NCBI GenBank assembly: GCA_030613245.1
Contig: JAUWMI010000043.1
Location: 1-38,428 of the forward strand
Source: Candidatus Sumerlaeota bacterium
Lineage (GTDB): Bacteria; Sumerlaeota; Sumerlaeia; MWCT01; JAUWMI01
Length of the DNA stretch: 38,428 nt
Direction of reading: 5' to 3'
Shown: piece after piece, positions 8,863-18,308 of the stretch
How positions within the stretch are numbered: the stretch's first letter is position 1
Layout of the letters: each line of letters opens with the position of its first letter
Position numbers and translations under genes: made by a program
The notes under the pieces: generated by a model
Seen by the model: only the letters and a program-made list of their open reading frames with translations
Database searches by the model: none
Told to the model about the DNA's origin: nothing

Positions 8863-11139
8863 ATGACTGTGCAATTAAGTAAAGATGAGAAGATTGGTGA
8901 ATTGCTGCATAAAGCATTGGGTATTCTTGCAGCGTTGGTGACACTGGCGTTCTGCACCATCATGCAGAATAGCAATGTCATTAAAGAGCTTATCTGGTGG
9001 GATGGACTTCTATTACTACTGGCAGTGACTTTGCTTACAAGAGTGTTTCCTACAGTCTTAGCCCCGGTGTTTGAGCTCTGGCAGGCGGGGAGATGGTGGC
9101 GCTGGGCCTTAGGGTTTTTATTCCTTTATTTTTTATGGGGGGTTATCAGTCTTGCCTTTACCCCCGAGGCATCCAGGGGAATGGTTCTGATTGCTCGTAA
9201 CGCTGGCTATATAGTTATGTTTCTTTTTGTGGCAGGTCTGCTCAGAAGGTCGCAGGGAGAGATCTCAGTACTGGAGCCAGTTTTGTGGGCGGCAACAATT
9301 GCAAGTCTTTATGGAATTTTGCAGTATTTTGGCATTGATTTTCTCAGATGGAAGCATTTTGACCGACCTGTGGGGACATTTGGCAATCCTAATTTCTTTG
9401 CAGATTTCCTGGTAGCTCTGGTTCCTGTGTTGGCAGTAAGGGAGCTTGGATTACGTAATTCGAGGAAGGGATTGCGCTTTCCAGTGCGAACAATCTTGGT
9501 AACTTTGGCCATTTTGGCAACTCAGTCACGGCAAGGCATGCTTGGCTTTGCCATGGTAGCCTGGTTAGGAATACTATTCGTTAGCACAGGTTTCAAGCAT
9601 GACAGGGGACGGGTCAAGCTCTTGGTAAGAAGAGCACTCCTTCTGACGATCCTTGCCTCAGGGATTTTCGTTTCATTGAGTGTAAATTTCTTCCCCCAGT
9701 CATTCAGGCACCTCTCCAGCACCAGCACCATAAGACTGCGTTATGAGTTGTGGAGAGGGAGTCTCGAGCTTGTGCGTGAGCGACCGTTCACCGGATATGG
9801 GCTGGGTTCATTTCCAGAAGTTTCCTTGATTCTAATGCCACGGATAGAACCTATCGTCCATGGGCAAAGACCAGCACATGCCCATAGTTGGCCAGTAGAA
9901 TTTATGGTGGATGGAGGTGTAACCGGCCTCTTGCTATTTACAGGATTTTTATTTTTCCTCTTAAAAGGGTTAAGGGAAGGCGCAAGGTCCTCTACTTCTA
10001 TGCCAGGTGAGCGATTATTGCTGTTGGCGATAATAGCCGGTATTAGTGGACTTCTTGTAGCTACCAGCGTGGGAGTGTGGTTCAACTGGTTCGGCGGTGG
10101 CTGGATATTTTATCTCCTGGCCGGGATAGGCGCCGGGATAGCAAGCAGACAAGCTAAGTGCACTTCCTCCATTAGGAGAAAAGGCCCCATTATAATAGGG
10201 CTTTTGGTTCTTCTGTTCTGGGTAGGGCTGACGGTATTCTCGGTCAATGTGTTCCTGGCTTCGCACCAGGCATTTCTGGGGAAGGTGTTCATGACAAGTA
10301 ATCCAAAGATAGCAGTCGGACACTATGAACGAGCCTTCCAAAAGTTCCCGTGCTGGCAGGATTTCCGAAGAAGCTACGTAGCGAGTTTAATAAAGGTAGG
10401 GAGGCTGAGTGAGGCAGAGAAAGTGCTCCATAATGTAGTAAGCCGTGGTCATCCCGACGCATGGTCAGCGATATTTATGGGGAAGATAATGACCGCACGG
10501 AAAGAGTATCTAGGAGCGGAGAGATATCTTCGTGAGGCTTATAAGCTGAAACCCGACGGCAGCACACTGATGCTTCTTCTGGACGTGCTGGATTTAGAAG
10601 GGAGAACAACAGAAACTTTAAGATTGAGTGAGAGACACCTGGAGAAGGAACTCTATCTTCCCCTCTATCACCGTTATCTGAAACAGCAGCATAAGCTTGG
10701 CAGAACAAGACAGGCGAGAGATTTTCTCCGCATGCTTGCCAGTAACCCGCCTCCCTGGGCGCCCTTAAAGGGAATGGCCCATATATTGCGCTGGGAAGCT
10801 GAGTTAAGCTCTTTGCTTGGCGACCTAATAGCAGCAAAGGCGTCATACCGTCTGGCATTGAATTTTGACCCGAACAATTATCAACTCTGGAACGATTACG
10901 GGCTGACGCTCTGGGACATGGGAAGGCTTGAGGCGGCAGACAAGGCTTTTTCTCGGGCAGAGAAACTTAAACCGGACGAGATTTTTGTGCGCTATAACCG
11001 ACTGGAGCTTGCCCTACTTTGCGAGAATTACCAATTAGCCAGGGAAGAGATACAACACCTGCGCACTCTACCCTTACCTGAGAAATTACGCGTCTCAATA
11101 AATGAGATAATGCAACGGTTCCCCCAGTTGAGTGAGTGA
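8863..11139 (+). CDS. O-antigen ligase-like membrane protein with C-terminal TPR domain
   Basis: The product has 758 residues. About a dozen hydrophobic segments cover residues 20-455. The Wzy_C/O-antigen-ligase region is visible as the GTFGNPNFFADFL loop (about residues 167-180) and the large periplasmic loop with RPAHAHSWPVEFMVDGG (about 335-351). After the last membrane segment, residues 465-755 form repeated helical pairs with TPR spacing (for example NYQLWNDYGLTLWDMGRLEA, then ADKAFSRAEKLKPDE). Such Wzy/WaaL-type proteins with TPRs polymerise or transfer surface glycans; exact substrate unknown. The ATG at 8863 has a weak GAGAACGGA sequence upstream. No glycan gene cluster surrounds it, though a GT-C enzyme lies at 13.5 kb. 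Confidence 0.85.
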   Translation: MTVQLSKDEKIGELLHKALGILAALVTLAFCTIMQNSNVIKELIWWDGLLLLLAVTLLTRVFPTVLAPVFELWQAGRWWRWALGFLFLYFLWGVISLAFTPEASRGMVLIARNAGYIVMFLFVAGLLRRSQGEISVLEPVLWAATIASLYGILQYFGIDFLRWKHFDRPVGTFGNPNFFADFLVALVPVLAVRELGLRNSRKGLRFPVRTILVTLAILATQSRQGMLGFAMVAWLGILFVSTGFKHDRGRVKLLVRRALLLTILASGIFVSLSVNFFPQSFRHLSSTSTIRLRYELWRGSLELVRERPFTGYGLGSFPEVSLILMPRIEPIVHGQRPAHAHSWPVEFMVDGGVTGLLLFTGFLFFLLKGLREGARSSTSMPGERLLLLAIIAGISGLLVATSVGVWFNWFGGGWIFYLLAGIGAGIASRQAKCTSSIRRKGPIIIGLLVLLFWVGLTVFSVNVFLASHQAFLGKVFMTSNPKIAVGHYERAFQKFPCWQDFRRSYVASLIKVGRLSEAEKVLHNVVSRGHPDAWSAIFMGKIMTARKEYLGAERYLREAYKLKPDGSTLMLLLDVLDLEGRTTETLRLSERHLEKELYLPLYHRYLKQQHKLGRTRQARDFLRMLASNPPPWAPLKGMAHILRWEAELSSLLGDLIAAKASYRLALNFDPNNYQLWNDYGLTLWDMGRLEAADKAFSRAEKLKPDEIFVRYNRLELALLCENYQLAREEIQHLRTLPLPEKLRVSINEIMQRFPQLSE

Positions 11140-11295
11140 TATTGGCATAACCAACAGTTTTTTGACTTTGCACCCAGATTTCGTTTGACCTGGCAACGTG
11201 AAATCATTTATCTGCTGTTAGCTGCGATCTGGTTTCATCCTTTAAGACACAGCAGAAAAACTCTACACCTCGTCGTGATCCCCTTTAAGTAGATC

Positions 11296-13044
11296 TTATT
11301 TTTTCCGGGAATCGAATAGGCCCGTTATGTCCATCTGTTTGTCGTGTGCCATCCTGAATCGGTACGTTACCACTACGGCGTTCTCATTGATGACTTGTGC
11401 CGGAATCTCCAGATCCCACCGCAACTGCCCCTTCTTCAAGCTCGTCGTTTGATACTCTGGATCCTCACTGATATTTGGTTCGGCTTCCAGCAGCTTAATT
11501 TGAACCGATCCGTCCCGGCTATAAGGCATCCGATCCTTTAATTTAAGTGATATAACCTTGTTTAGGTAGTTGGATACCGTCAATTTGTATTCAAACTCAG
11601 AAACCTCATTGCCTCCCTCTATGTGTTCACTTTTTGTTACCAGTTCCTTTACAACTTGCACCTGGGGATCAACACCGAAACCTGCCTTGAAGTCCTCGCC
11701 ACTAGCGACTAGCTTCAGTGTTCCGCGGCCAACAAACTCACCATTAAGATAAGCATTGTAGGAGCCGGGAAGGAAAACATAGGCGCTGGTGTTCTTCGCT
11801 GAAGCCTCCTCATACACAAAATCAGTTAACACTGGAGCTGCAATATGGGTGAAGTCAGCAGGAACACTTACCGTGGCAATCTGTAAGATCTGTTCATCAG
11901 TCCGGCTGGCGAGGCTCACAGGCTGGGATAACTTGTATGTAACGCTCACACCTTCCATACGCATAATTCTCTTCCTTCCAGCCATAATTATATCTGCTTT
12001 CTGCGTCAATTCTAACCATTGTGCCTCGTTGGCAGCAACATTCAACGCGGCCCAACGCTCAGGTAGGGGTGCTTGCACCTGTTGTGCGGCATAACGTTCC
12101 TGCTGGACTCTTCCTAAGGTCCTTTCAATCTCTTCCGCTTTCAAAACTTTCTTCGGACCCAGGGCTATTTCCAGGGGTTCAATCACCGGAGGTTCTGCGG
12201 TGAATGCTGGCTGAGCTGTTGAAAGCGTAAGTCGTACACCATTCCAATCTTCCCCACTTCTCTGCCTTACAAATGCATTGTATTCCAAACCCACTGAGTC
12301 ACGTTCTTCATCTGAGCGTAGATTATACTGTGGATACCAGCCCACCTGACTTACCAAATAATGTAAATTGATGGCTACTGGTTGGTCTGTATCCTTTGTC
12401 AGATGCACCAATGCTTCTCTCTGCGTCCGACTATAGCCTGCTGCAAGTTCGGAACGCTTGCGCTTCAGAAGGTCAATCTCCTTTTCGGTCTCTTGTCTCT
12501 GCTCTTGTAATTTCAAGCGCTCTTGCACAAATTCTTCATGTTTGCCCAGGCCGTACTCAGCCAGTTGTTGCAACTCCTGAAACTTCAAAACCCCCTGCTG
12601 CAGTTCCTTTTCTGCGGTGCTCGCAGTAAATTGATCCAGGTTGCCGATAATGTTTTCCTTGACCAAGAGCAATCTCTCGTATGCGCTAATTTCCCTTAAT
12701 TGTTTCTCGAGTTTAGCGATTTCCTCGTCAATAGCCTTGACCTCTGGCCGTGTCTCGCCCGTGATTGCCTTGGTGCGATAAGTGACAGAATGAATCCTGC
12801 TGTTCCCTTCTGACTCGGCAGACAGACTTGCTGGGATGATCCTATCCGGCAGATCGGTCACCACAATTTCCAGAGGCCCCTGTGGTCCCACGACTTGCAC
12901 TGTGCGAGTAACCAGAGCCTGATCCCTGTAAACTGTTACGTCCGTTACGTCCCCCTTTGTGACCTGTGTTGCCTGAGCTACACCAGCCGCAAAAGTCACT
13001 ACCAATACCATTGCCATACAGGTTCTGTACATCGTTCTATTCAT
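11296..13044 (-). CDS. DUF4140/DUF4139 (mucoidy-inhibitor-like) secreted protein
   Basis: The product has 582 residues. The start at 13044 is chosen because AGGAGGTG lies 7 bases upstream and gives a signal peptide (MNRTMYRTCMAMVLVVTFAA). DUF4140 is seen first (VTDVTVYRDQALVTRTVQV, then LEIVVTDLPDRIIPASLSAE). A long coiled coil follows (about residues 95-200, rich in E, K, Q and L). The DUF4139 domain comes last (LHYLVSQVGWYPQYNLR, LTLSTAQP, ending in VTYRFRMAHDK). The family is named after a MuiA-like protein but its biochemical role is not settled; it is probably periplasmic. It is convergent with the O-antigen-ligase-like gene. Confidence 0.85.
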   Translation of the reverse strand: MNRTMYRTCMAMVLVVTFAAGVAQATQVTKGDVTDVTVYRDQALVTRTVQVVGPQGPLEIVVTDLPDRIIPASLSAESEGNSRIHSVTYRTKAITGETRPEVKAIDEEIAKLEKQLREISAYERLLLVKENIIGNLDQFTASTAEKELQQGVLKFQELQQLAEYGLGKHEEFVQERLKLQEQRQETEKEIDLLKRKRSELAAGYSRTQREALVHLTKDTDQPVAINLHYLVSQVGWYPQYNLRSDEERDSVGLEYNAFVRQRSGEDWNGVRLTLSTAQPAFTAEPPVIEPLEIALGPKKVLKAEEIERTLGRVQQERYAAQQVQAPLPERWAALNVAANEAQWLELTQKADIIMAGRKRIMRMEGVSVTYKLSQPVSLASRTDEQILQIATVSVPADFTHIAAPVLTDFVYEEASAKNTSAYVFLPGSYNAYLNGEFVGRGTLKLVASGEDFKAGFGVDPQVQVVKELVTKSEHIEGGNEVSEFEYKLTVSNYLNKVISLKLKDRMPYSRDGSVQIKLLEAEPNISEDPEYQTTSLKKGQLRWDLEIPAQVINENAVVVTYRFRMAHDKQMDITGLFDSRKK

Positions 13045-13193
13045 TGCGACCACCTCCTGTTTTATAAATACGACATCAAAATTTCTGATAACGTTCTGCA
13101 GATAAAGTGACTTCGCCGAAGGCAATTTGAGAGAATTCTTGATTTCCTCCTTATGCGCTGTCACCCGAAGTCACCGCAATCTCGTCAATCTCA

Positions 13194-13463
13194 TTAGCCA
13201 GCATAGACTAATTTATTGACCACTAGAATAGCCAAAAAGTTAGACGGTATTTGAAAGAGCCAAGTCCATAATATGTTGCCAAAAGATGTCAGAAGCCCTA
13301 GCCAAATAAGACAATACAAGAGAACGCTAAAATCTTCGTAATAGCTCTCCTTCTTCATCCCGATTTCCGCTAACGGTCCGCGGTTCCGCGAAGTGCCGGC
13401 TTGTCCGCCGAAGCTCTTCCGTAGGTGGAAGGCATTTAAGAGAGCTGAGCGAACCACAAACAC
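13194..13463 (-). CDS. Doubtful 89-codon ORF, two hydrophobic segments
   Basis: The C-terminal half (SVLLYCLIWLGLLTSFGNIL, then WTWLFQIPSNFLAILVVN) could span a membrane twice. The N-terminal half overlaps a GC-rich hairpin-forming stretch at 13391-13430 (TCCGCC...GGTGGA) of the kind often seen between genes, and is probably not protein-coding. No ribosome-binding site is convincing. It is the only candidate in the 460-base gap between the DUF4139 gene and the glycosyltransferase gene. Confidence 0.2.
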   Translation of the reverse strand: MFVVRSALLNAFHLRKSFGGQAGTSRNRGPLAEIGMKKESYYEDFSVLLYCLIWLGLLTSFGNILWTWLFQIPSNFLAILVVNKLVYAG

Positions 13464-13506
13464 ACTTTAAGACAAGGTTGAGCTTTAATCTTTGGAATAT
13501 ATATCA

Positions 13507-15051
13507 TCATCTATCAGTTCTTAAGTTGCTTAGATCATATAGATAAACCGCTGCTCCAATACTCTTAAAAGAATCAAGCCTTATTGCTATGCTGTCGAGG
13601 TAGTCCAGAAATAATCTTTCTTCATCAATACCTTTACTTTCCCGTCTGCGGACGTGGGAGAAAATTATCCATACTAGCTTATTACCGCATAGTTTATTCA
13701 GATCCTTGATGTATCTGCTCGGATTATCTCTGGAAGATACACCCTCAACGTAGTCACTTTTCTTGAAGTCGTACTTATCCGAATAAAATTCAAATGCTGG
13801 CCATGAACCATAGTATACATACAAGAGATCTCCGTCCTGCTGATGATCTACAACATAGCTTATGACTGGTTTGATCTCTTCACGGGTGCGCGGCTTTATG
13901 AGATGATAACTCGCAAATAGTAGCGGTGGAAAAACTAATAATCCTATAAGAGCGATTCCTATGATAGGTAAATTACGACGTGTTTTAGCTCTGATTTGCT
14001 CTGCTCCTTCTGCCACAAAAAGTAGCAGAAGAGGAGCAATGAATAATAACAACCGCCCACTGAATGGATACCTATGAAGCCCAGACGCTAACAAGACAAA
14101 AAGTATGGGAGATATCAAGACAAAAAACGCTTTCCTTTTCTCCCGGAACATTGCAATACAGCCAATGAGAAACGTTAATCCTCCAATATGATATAGAGAT
14201 AATCCTGCTGGTTCGTCAAAAATCTCAAAGAAGGCTTTGACAAGCCATTTAGCATCAGAGAAAGACATGGGTGGAAAAGGTATAAATCTTCCACCCCAGT
14301 AGTTCAGTAAATGCTCATGGTGACTTAAATCACGAAGGGAAACGAAATAACAAGCGGCAAAACTCAATATCCATATTGCATAGATAATTGAAAGCCGCCC
14401 GATTCTTGACCATTCCTTTGCGCTTAAACAGAATAAAGTTAAGCTCGCTCCCACGCCCGCCAAAATGAATACAGCGGGATGCGAAAACCAGATTGCGATT
14501 GCTCCAATAGCTCCAAAAAGAATAATCCGTGAAGTGGTCAATCTTTCTGATTGGATATAAATTGCCGCAACGTATAATAATAGTAACCCTATAACTACAT
14601 CGCCTGAGTATTGTTTAACCTCTGACGAATAGTAAATCAGACTATCTGAAACCGCGAAAAGGCCAAGAGCAATTGGAACAGCTTTTGTTGCGATGTAATG
14701 TGTGGCCAACCTGCAGAAAAGAAAGAGTGAAATTATTCCACACAGAAAGGGAAGCAGCCTGAGTACATATTCGCTGGTGCCAAGTGCTTGAACAAAGAGT
14801 TTTTCAACAATTAAAAAGCCTACTGGTGCAGCTTGAAAGGTGTCCAATGGTTGCAGAAGTTCTGAAAACGACCTATTAATGATATTTAATGCAAGATAGG
14901 CTTCATCCAGCCATAGTGAACGATTGGACAGGTATTGAGTAAGGCGTAAGACAATGCCAAAACAAATAATCACCCACAAGAGCTGCTTAGAATCATAGAA
15001 AAGACTCGCTCGCCGGGATAAGTCCTTCAGCTTTGAGTTTCTTATATCCAA
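13507..15051 (-). CDS. GT-C (GT39/ArnT-like) membrane glycosyltransferase
   Basis: The product has 514 residues with about ten to eleven membrane segments. The first periplasmic loop carries SLWLDEAYLA (D49-E50), the catalytic acidic motif of the PMT/ArnT superfamily, and residues 138-150 (YYSSEVKQYSGD) match the second conserved loop. Members transfer a sugar from a polyprenyl-phosphate donor to lipid, glycan or protein on the outer face of the inner membrane. The start is uncertain: the best reading is TTG at 15051 with only a weak AGGCAA upstream, because no ATG precedes the first motif. Nearby polyprenol-related function: the kinase-like gene at 36605. Confidence 0.8.
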   Translation of the reverse strand: MDIRNSKLKDLSRRASLFYDSKQLLWVIICFGIVLRLTQYLSNRSLWLDEAYLALNIINRSFSELLQPLDTFQAAPVGFLIVEKLFVQALGTSEYVLRLLPFLCGIISLFLFCRLATHYIATKAVPIALGLFAVSDSLIYYSSEVKQYSGDVVIGLLLLYVAAIYIQSERLTTSRIILFGAIGAIAIWFSHPAVFILAGVGASLTLFCLSAKEWSRIGRLSIIYAIWILSFAACYFVSLRDLSHHEHLLNYWGGRFIPFPPMSFSDAKWLVKAFFEIFDEPAGLSLYHIGGLTFLIGCIAMFREKRKAFFVLISPILFVLLASGLHRYPFSGRLLLFIAPLLLLFVAEGAEQIRAKTRRNLPIIGIALIGLLVFPPLLFASYHLIKPRTREEIKPVISYVVDHQQDGDLLYVYYGSWPAFEFYSDKYDFKKSDYVEGVSSRDNPSRYIKDLNKLCGNKLVWIIFSHVRRRESKGIDEERLFLDYLDSIAIRLDSFKSIGAAVYLYDLSNLRTDR

Positions 15052-15183
15052 CGCCCAATGTTGCCTAACTATAAAATAACCGCAGTATTGCGTTTATGCC
15101 TCCGAATTGGCATCTTATCCGCATTCATGCTACTGGAAAAAAATCCTTCCATGCTTAATTCAAACATGAAAATTCAGAAGTCT

Positions 15184-16569
15184 TTAATGCGCTATCCTTA
15201 TCAATGCCTGTAAAATTGCTTTCTCCTCGCCCTCAAGGAGTGTCCTCATATCCAGATGCACCTCGTCGTTTTTGATCCTGGCAATTATGGACGGCTCGTT
15301 CTGCCTGAGACGGTAGATCAAGCGATCAGGTGACAGGGCGGATGAGCTCAGCGCCAACACAAACGTTTTGATCGGGACAGCAGGTAAGGCACCACCACCG
15401 GTTGCGCTTTCATCTTCCGCCACCCTGACACTGACAGGAAGTTTCTCCTTCTCGATCATCTTTTTCAATCTTATTGCCCTTTTCTTGAGAGCTTCAGCAG
15501 GTGTGGTCAGTATCCTTAAGGTTGGGTTGTTCTCAATGAGCGTATCCGGATTAAGAAAGAGTCGGAGCGTTTGCTCCAGGGCTATATCGGTCATTTTACA
15601 GACGCGTAACATTCGACTCAGGGGATGCTTCTTGATTCGGGCGATCAATTCTTTTTTGCCTACAATGATGCCTGCCTGAGGGCCGCCAATCAATTTGTCG
15701 CCGCTGGAACAAACCAGATCCGCTCCTGCGGCAATGCTCTCCTGTATGGTGGGCTCTTTCGGCAGACCATATTCCTCCAGATTGACCAATGCCCCACAAC
15801 CCAGGTCATCAACGACAATCACCGGCTGCTTCGGTTTGAGACTGACGAGCTCGGCAACGGATACCTCCTGGGTGAATCCCACTATTCGATAATTACTTGG
15901 ATGGACCCGCAAGACAACGCCGGTGTTTTCGGAAAGCGCCTGCTCGTAGTCGCGCAGATGCGTCCTATTCGTCGTCCCCACTTCCACCATTATGGCACCG
16001 CTCTGATGAATACAGTCCGGCAGGCGATAGGAGCCGCCTATCTCGATCAACTGGCCGCGAGAGATGATGACCTCTCGGTTCTTGCACAGCGCCGCCAAAA
16101 TGAGAAGCGTAGCAGCAGCATTGTTATTTACCACCATTGCCGCTTCAGCGCCTGTGATTTTCGTCAGCAAGTATTCGGTCATATAGTGCCGTTTACCACG
16201 GAGTCCTGTTTCCAGGTCTATTTCAAGGTTGCAAAAGCGATTGAGCCCTGCCAGCACATCAACCGCACCCTGGGGCAGAACAGCTCTGCCAAGTCCTGTG
16301 TGCAAGATAATACCTGTGGCATTGATGACGGGACGTATCCTTTCCGACTGATTTTGAAGCAGGGACGACTGCACCCTGGCCACGATGTCATTGATTTCCG
16401 GACAGCGATCGCCAGTTTTAAGATTGTCTCTGAACCATGCCAGAACATTATGAATTGCATCCAAAACCATGGGTCGTGAATATTCTGCTATCATGGCTTC
16501 AATTTGAGGTTCTTCCAGCAAAACGGAGACGGATGCCAGATTGCGTCTTGGATCGTCACTATTGCCCAT
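15184..16569 (-). CDS. selA: L-seryl-tRNA(Sec) selenium transferase (selenocysteine synthase)
   Basis: The product has 461 residues, close to the usual 460-470. The start at 16569 has AAGGAAGG about 8 bases upstream. The N-terminal tRNA-binding region is followed by the type I-fold PLP domain: INATGIILHTGLGRAVLP, VVNNNAAATLL, VEVGTTNRT, VDDLGCGALVNL, and SSGDKLIGGPQAG with K292 as the PLP-binding lysine. The C-terminal domain ends in IIARIKNDEVHLDMRTLL. The enzyme converts Ser-tRNA(Sec) to Sec-tRNA(Sec) using selenophosphate. selB and selC are not beside it in this window, and I found no protein here with an obvious in-frame TGA selenocysteine. Confidence 0.96.
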   Translation of the reverse strand: MGNSDDPRRNLASVSVLLEEPQIEAMIAEYSRPMVLDAIHNVLAWFRDNLKTGDRCPEINDIVARVQSSLLQNQSERIRPVINATGIILHTGLGRAVLPQGAVDVLAGLNRFCNLEIDLETGLRGKRHYMTEYLLTKITGAEAAMVVNNNAAATLLILAALCKNREVIISRGQLIEIGGSYRLPDCIHQSGAIMVEVGTTNRTHLRDYEQALSENTGVVLRVHPSNYRIVGFTQEVSVAELVSLKPKQPVIVVDDLGCGALVNLEEYGLPKEPTIQESIAAGADLVCSSGDKLIGGPQAGIIVGKKELIARIKKHPLSRMLRVCKMTDIALEQTLRLFLNPDTLIENNPTLRILTTPAEALKKRAIRLKKMIEKEKLPVSVRVAEDESATGGGALPAVPIKTFVLALSSSALSPDRLIYRLRQNEPSIIARIKNDEVHLDMRTLLEGEEKAILQALIRIAH

Positions 16570-16878
16570 CTTATCAACCTTCCTTGAATAGAATTCCTCA
16601 CTGGGCAAGACATTCCTTTGGTTTCTACTTTGAATTGTTCTATTTATTACCTTAAACTGGTTGTCATGCAACAAATATCTTCTACGCCGTATTTATTTGG
16701 TGGTGATGTGCATCATTGAGCATGTCCTCCGTGTCAGCTTAATACGACGTTTGTCTGCACTTGACTTCGCCTGGCAACGCGAGCAAGATATAATTGATCA
16801 GTTGCTGGTACGGGGACGGTACCGGGACAGGTTAAATAGAGGGGCCAGGGAGGTACAAGAGGGGGGAAATCAGTAAGA

Positions 16879-17010
16879 ACACCCACACAGGGCGGCCGAC
16901 CCGACGGGACGCATTTCATAGAAAAACTGGAAGCGCTGCTAGGCCGTTGTCTCAAGCGTCAGAAACCGGGACGAAAAAGAGAAATCCATAACCTGTCCCC
17001 ATGTTTTTAA
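16879..17010 (+). pseudogene. C-terminal end of a REP-associated (IS200-like) transposase
   Basis: The frame ending at 17010 reads TPTQGGRPDGTHFIEKLEAL, then LGRCLKRQKPGRKREIHN. The pattern 'GRP.G...F(I/V)EKLE.LLGR.L..(R/Q)KPGR.R' is the usual C-terminus of REP-associated tyrosine transposases (Y1, IS200/IS605-like). The catalytic HUH region and Tyr are absent, so it is a 3' remnant of about 43 codons. It is bracketed by the inverted pair GGGACAGGTT (16823) and AACCTGTCCC (16990). This and some hairpin-forming sequence upstream are what the gap between selA and 17046 contains. Confidence 0.6.
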
Positions 17011-17045
17011 ATGAGTTTAAACGATAGCTTAAAGAGTGAAATAGA

Positions 17046-17351
17046 ATGCTGGAAACTCTAGAAGCACTAATGATATCTTGGTTTTTGTTTTGTCTGTTGG
17101 GAGGATACATAGGCGGGATAGTCAAAGTGTTCTTTAAACCAAATTCTAATATAACTTTCATTCTGGGAGTAGGCATTGGATTCCTACTCGCAACAATAAC
17201 TGTTTTATGTTTTGGCATTAGCATTGAGCTAACATTGAAGCGATTTATTTTAGTGTTTTTCTTGATCCTTGTTATTTCTATACTTAATTGGTTCGTCTGG
17301 ACAAGGTTCCCACCCAGAGCTGTCCATCAGAAAAAATCCAACCGGGATTAA
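17046..17351 (+). CDS. Small membrane protein, unknown
   Basis: The product has 101 residues with three hydrophobic helices (about 8-28, 38-58, 66-87) and a short charged tail. I do not recognise a family. Codon use is AT-rich compared with neighbours. The ribosome-binding site is weak. Its TAA stop at 17349-17351 is followed in the same frame by 47 more open codons (17352-17495), so the protein may once have been about 150 residues. Confidence 0.45.
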   Translation: MLETLEALMISWFLFCLLGGYIGGIVKVFFKPNSNITFILGVGIGFLLATITVLCFGISIELTLKRFILVFFLILVISILNWFVWTRFPPRAVHQKKSNRD

Positions 17352-17495
17352 TCCGAGGATTATGAGTTGCTAAAAAATACAGTAAATGAATCAGCAAAGG
17401 AGTTTGGCAATCGGCTTGAAAAGTCAGGCTCCATTGTATTTCAACGAATGGGTAAGGTGATAAAGGAGGCTGCAGAGAAGCACCTTATATTCTAA
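17352..17495 (+). CDS. Short helical ORF in frame with the preceding membrane protein
   Basis: Directly after the TAA of the previous ORF the same frame encodes SEDYELLKNTVNESAKEFGN, RLEKSGSIVFQRMGKVIKEA and AEKHLIF. It is strongly helical and protein-like. It could start at the TTG at 17367, with CGAGGA 7-8 bases upstream. Otherwise it is the cut-off tail of the upstream protein. The TTG reading would give 42 residues. No family recognised. Confidence 0.4.
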   Translation, partial: SEDYELLKNTVNESAKEFGNRLEKSGSIVFQRMGKVIKEAAEKHLIF

Positions 17496-17518
17496 ATATA
17501 AAAAAGCTGGACTTAAAG

Positions 17519-18148
17519 ATGAAAGAAAGTTTTAAGACTATTCGTTTTACAAGGTTCCCTTTGGGGAGCACAGTATTAGGATTTGTTGGCATGTTTTTTT
17601 CCACCATGTTTCTCAATATTAATCCAATATTAGGAACTTTCTCTGGTGTATATGCTGATATTTTAACGAATATGCCAAGAACGCTTAAGTATTCACTGTA
17701 TTTATTTCTAATCATTGTATATGTGTTGCACTTGGTAATCCAGTATTGGCATCAAGTTCGTCTTATTGAAGACCGTATTGTGATAATCGGAGCTAAAACA
17801 GAGATATTAGACTGGTTATCTTCCGTTTGTAATGGATTACTCGTGCCTATTATGGTATTGGCATTTGTATTTTTCTCTGTAATACATGAACTGCATCCCA
17901 TAATCTACATAACAATGATTCTTTATTGCACAATTCTTGCTTTCCTTACCTGGCGCTCGTATAAAACCCGGTATGAAGCAAAAGTAAAAGATGTGAAAGA
18001 TATGAAGCAACGAGTTTTCTTCAAGGAGGATTTAACAATAGAGATCAACGGAAACGAATTTGATATCGATTGCGCCTTCCGAAGGAAAAAGTTTATCAAT
18101 GAAGTTCGTAAGAGAAAAGCAGACTCCATACAGGGACAGGTTAAGTAA
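17519..18148 (+). CDS. Membrane protein, unknown
   Basis: The product has 209 residues with four hydrophobic segments (about 18-38, 58-78, 103-123, 126-146), then a charged cytoplasmic tail rich in Lys. The gene is AT-rich and lies 23 bases after the small helical ORF, so the three may be one transcript. I do not recognise the family. The last codons (IQGQVK and stop) come from a GGGACAGGTT repeat end, the same motif that borders the transposase remnant at 16.8-17.0 kb; the natural C-terminus may have been replaced. Confidence 0.5.
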   Translation: MKESFKTIRFTRFPLGSTVLGFVGMFFSTMFLNINPILGTFSGVYADILTNMPRTLKYSLYLFLIIVYVLHLVIQYWHQVRLIEDRIVIIGAKTEILDWLSSVCNGLLVPIMVLAFVFFSVIHELHPIIYITMILYCTILAFLTWRSYKTRYEAKVKDVKDMKQRVFFKEDLTIEINGNEFDIDCAFRRKKFINEVRKRKADSIQGQVK

Positions 18149-18308
18149 TAGCGGCTCGGTGGGTGCTCGCCGTTGGGAATACTACGAATGACTACCCTAC
18201 GCCCTCCAGCGAATCTTTTGCGCGCTCAGAATGGCAGGGAAATGAGGGGTGAGTGGGGGTCGTAGGCTAAAGCGACCTGCTCGGGCGTACGCGCTTGCTC
18301 CTCAAAAA

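Noticed and set aside
15625-16479. 284-codon plus-strand ORF opposite selA
   Set aside because: It is the antisense shadow of selA, which has clear motifs, a ribosome-binding site and the right length.
16661-16876. 71-codon plus-strand ORF after selA, rich in Arg
   Set aside because: It has no ribosome-binding site and ends within the GGGACAGGTT repeat region; it reads like non-coding flank of the transposase remnant.
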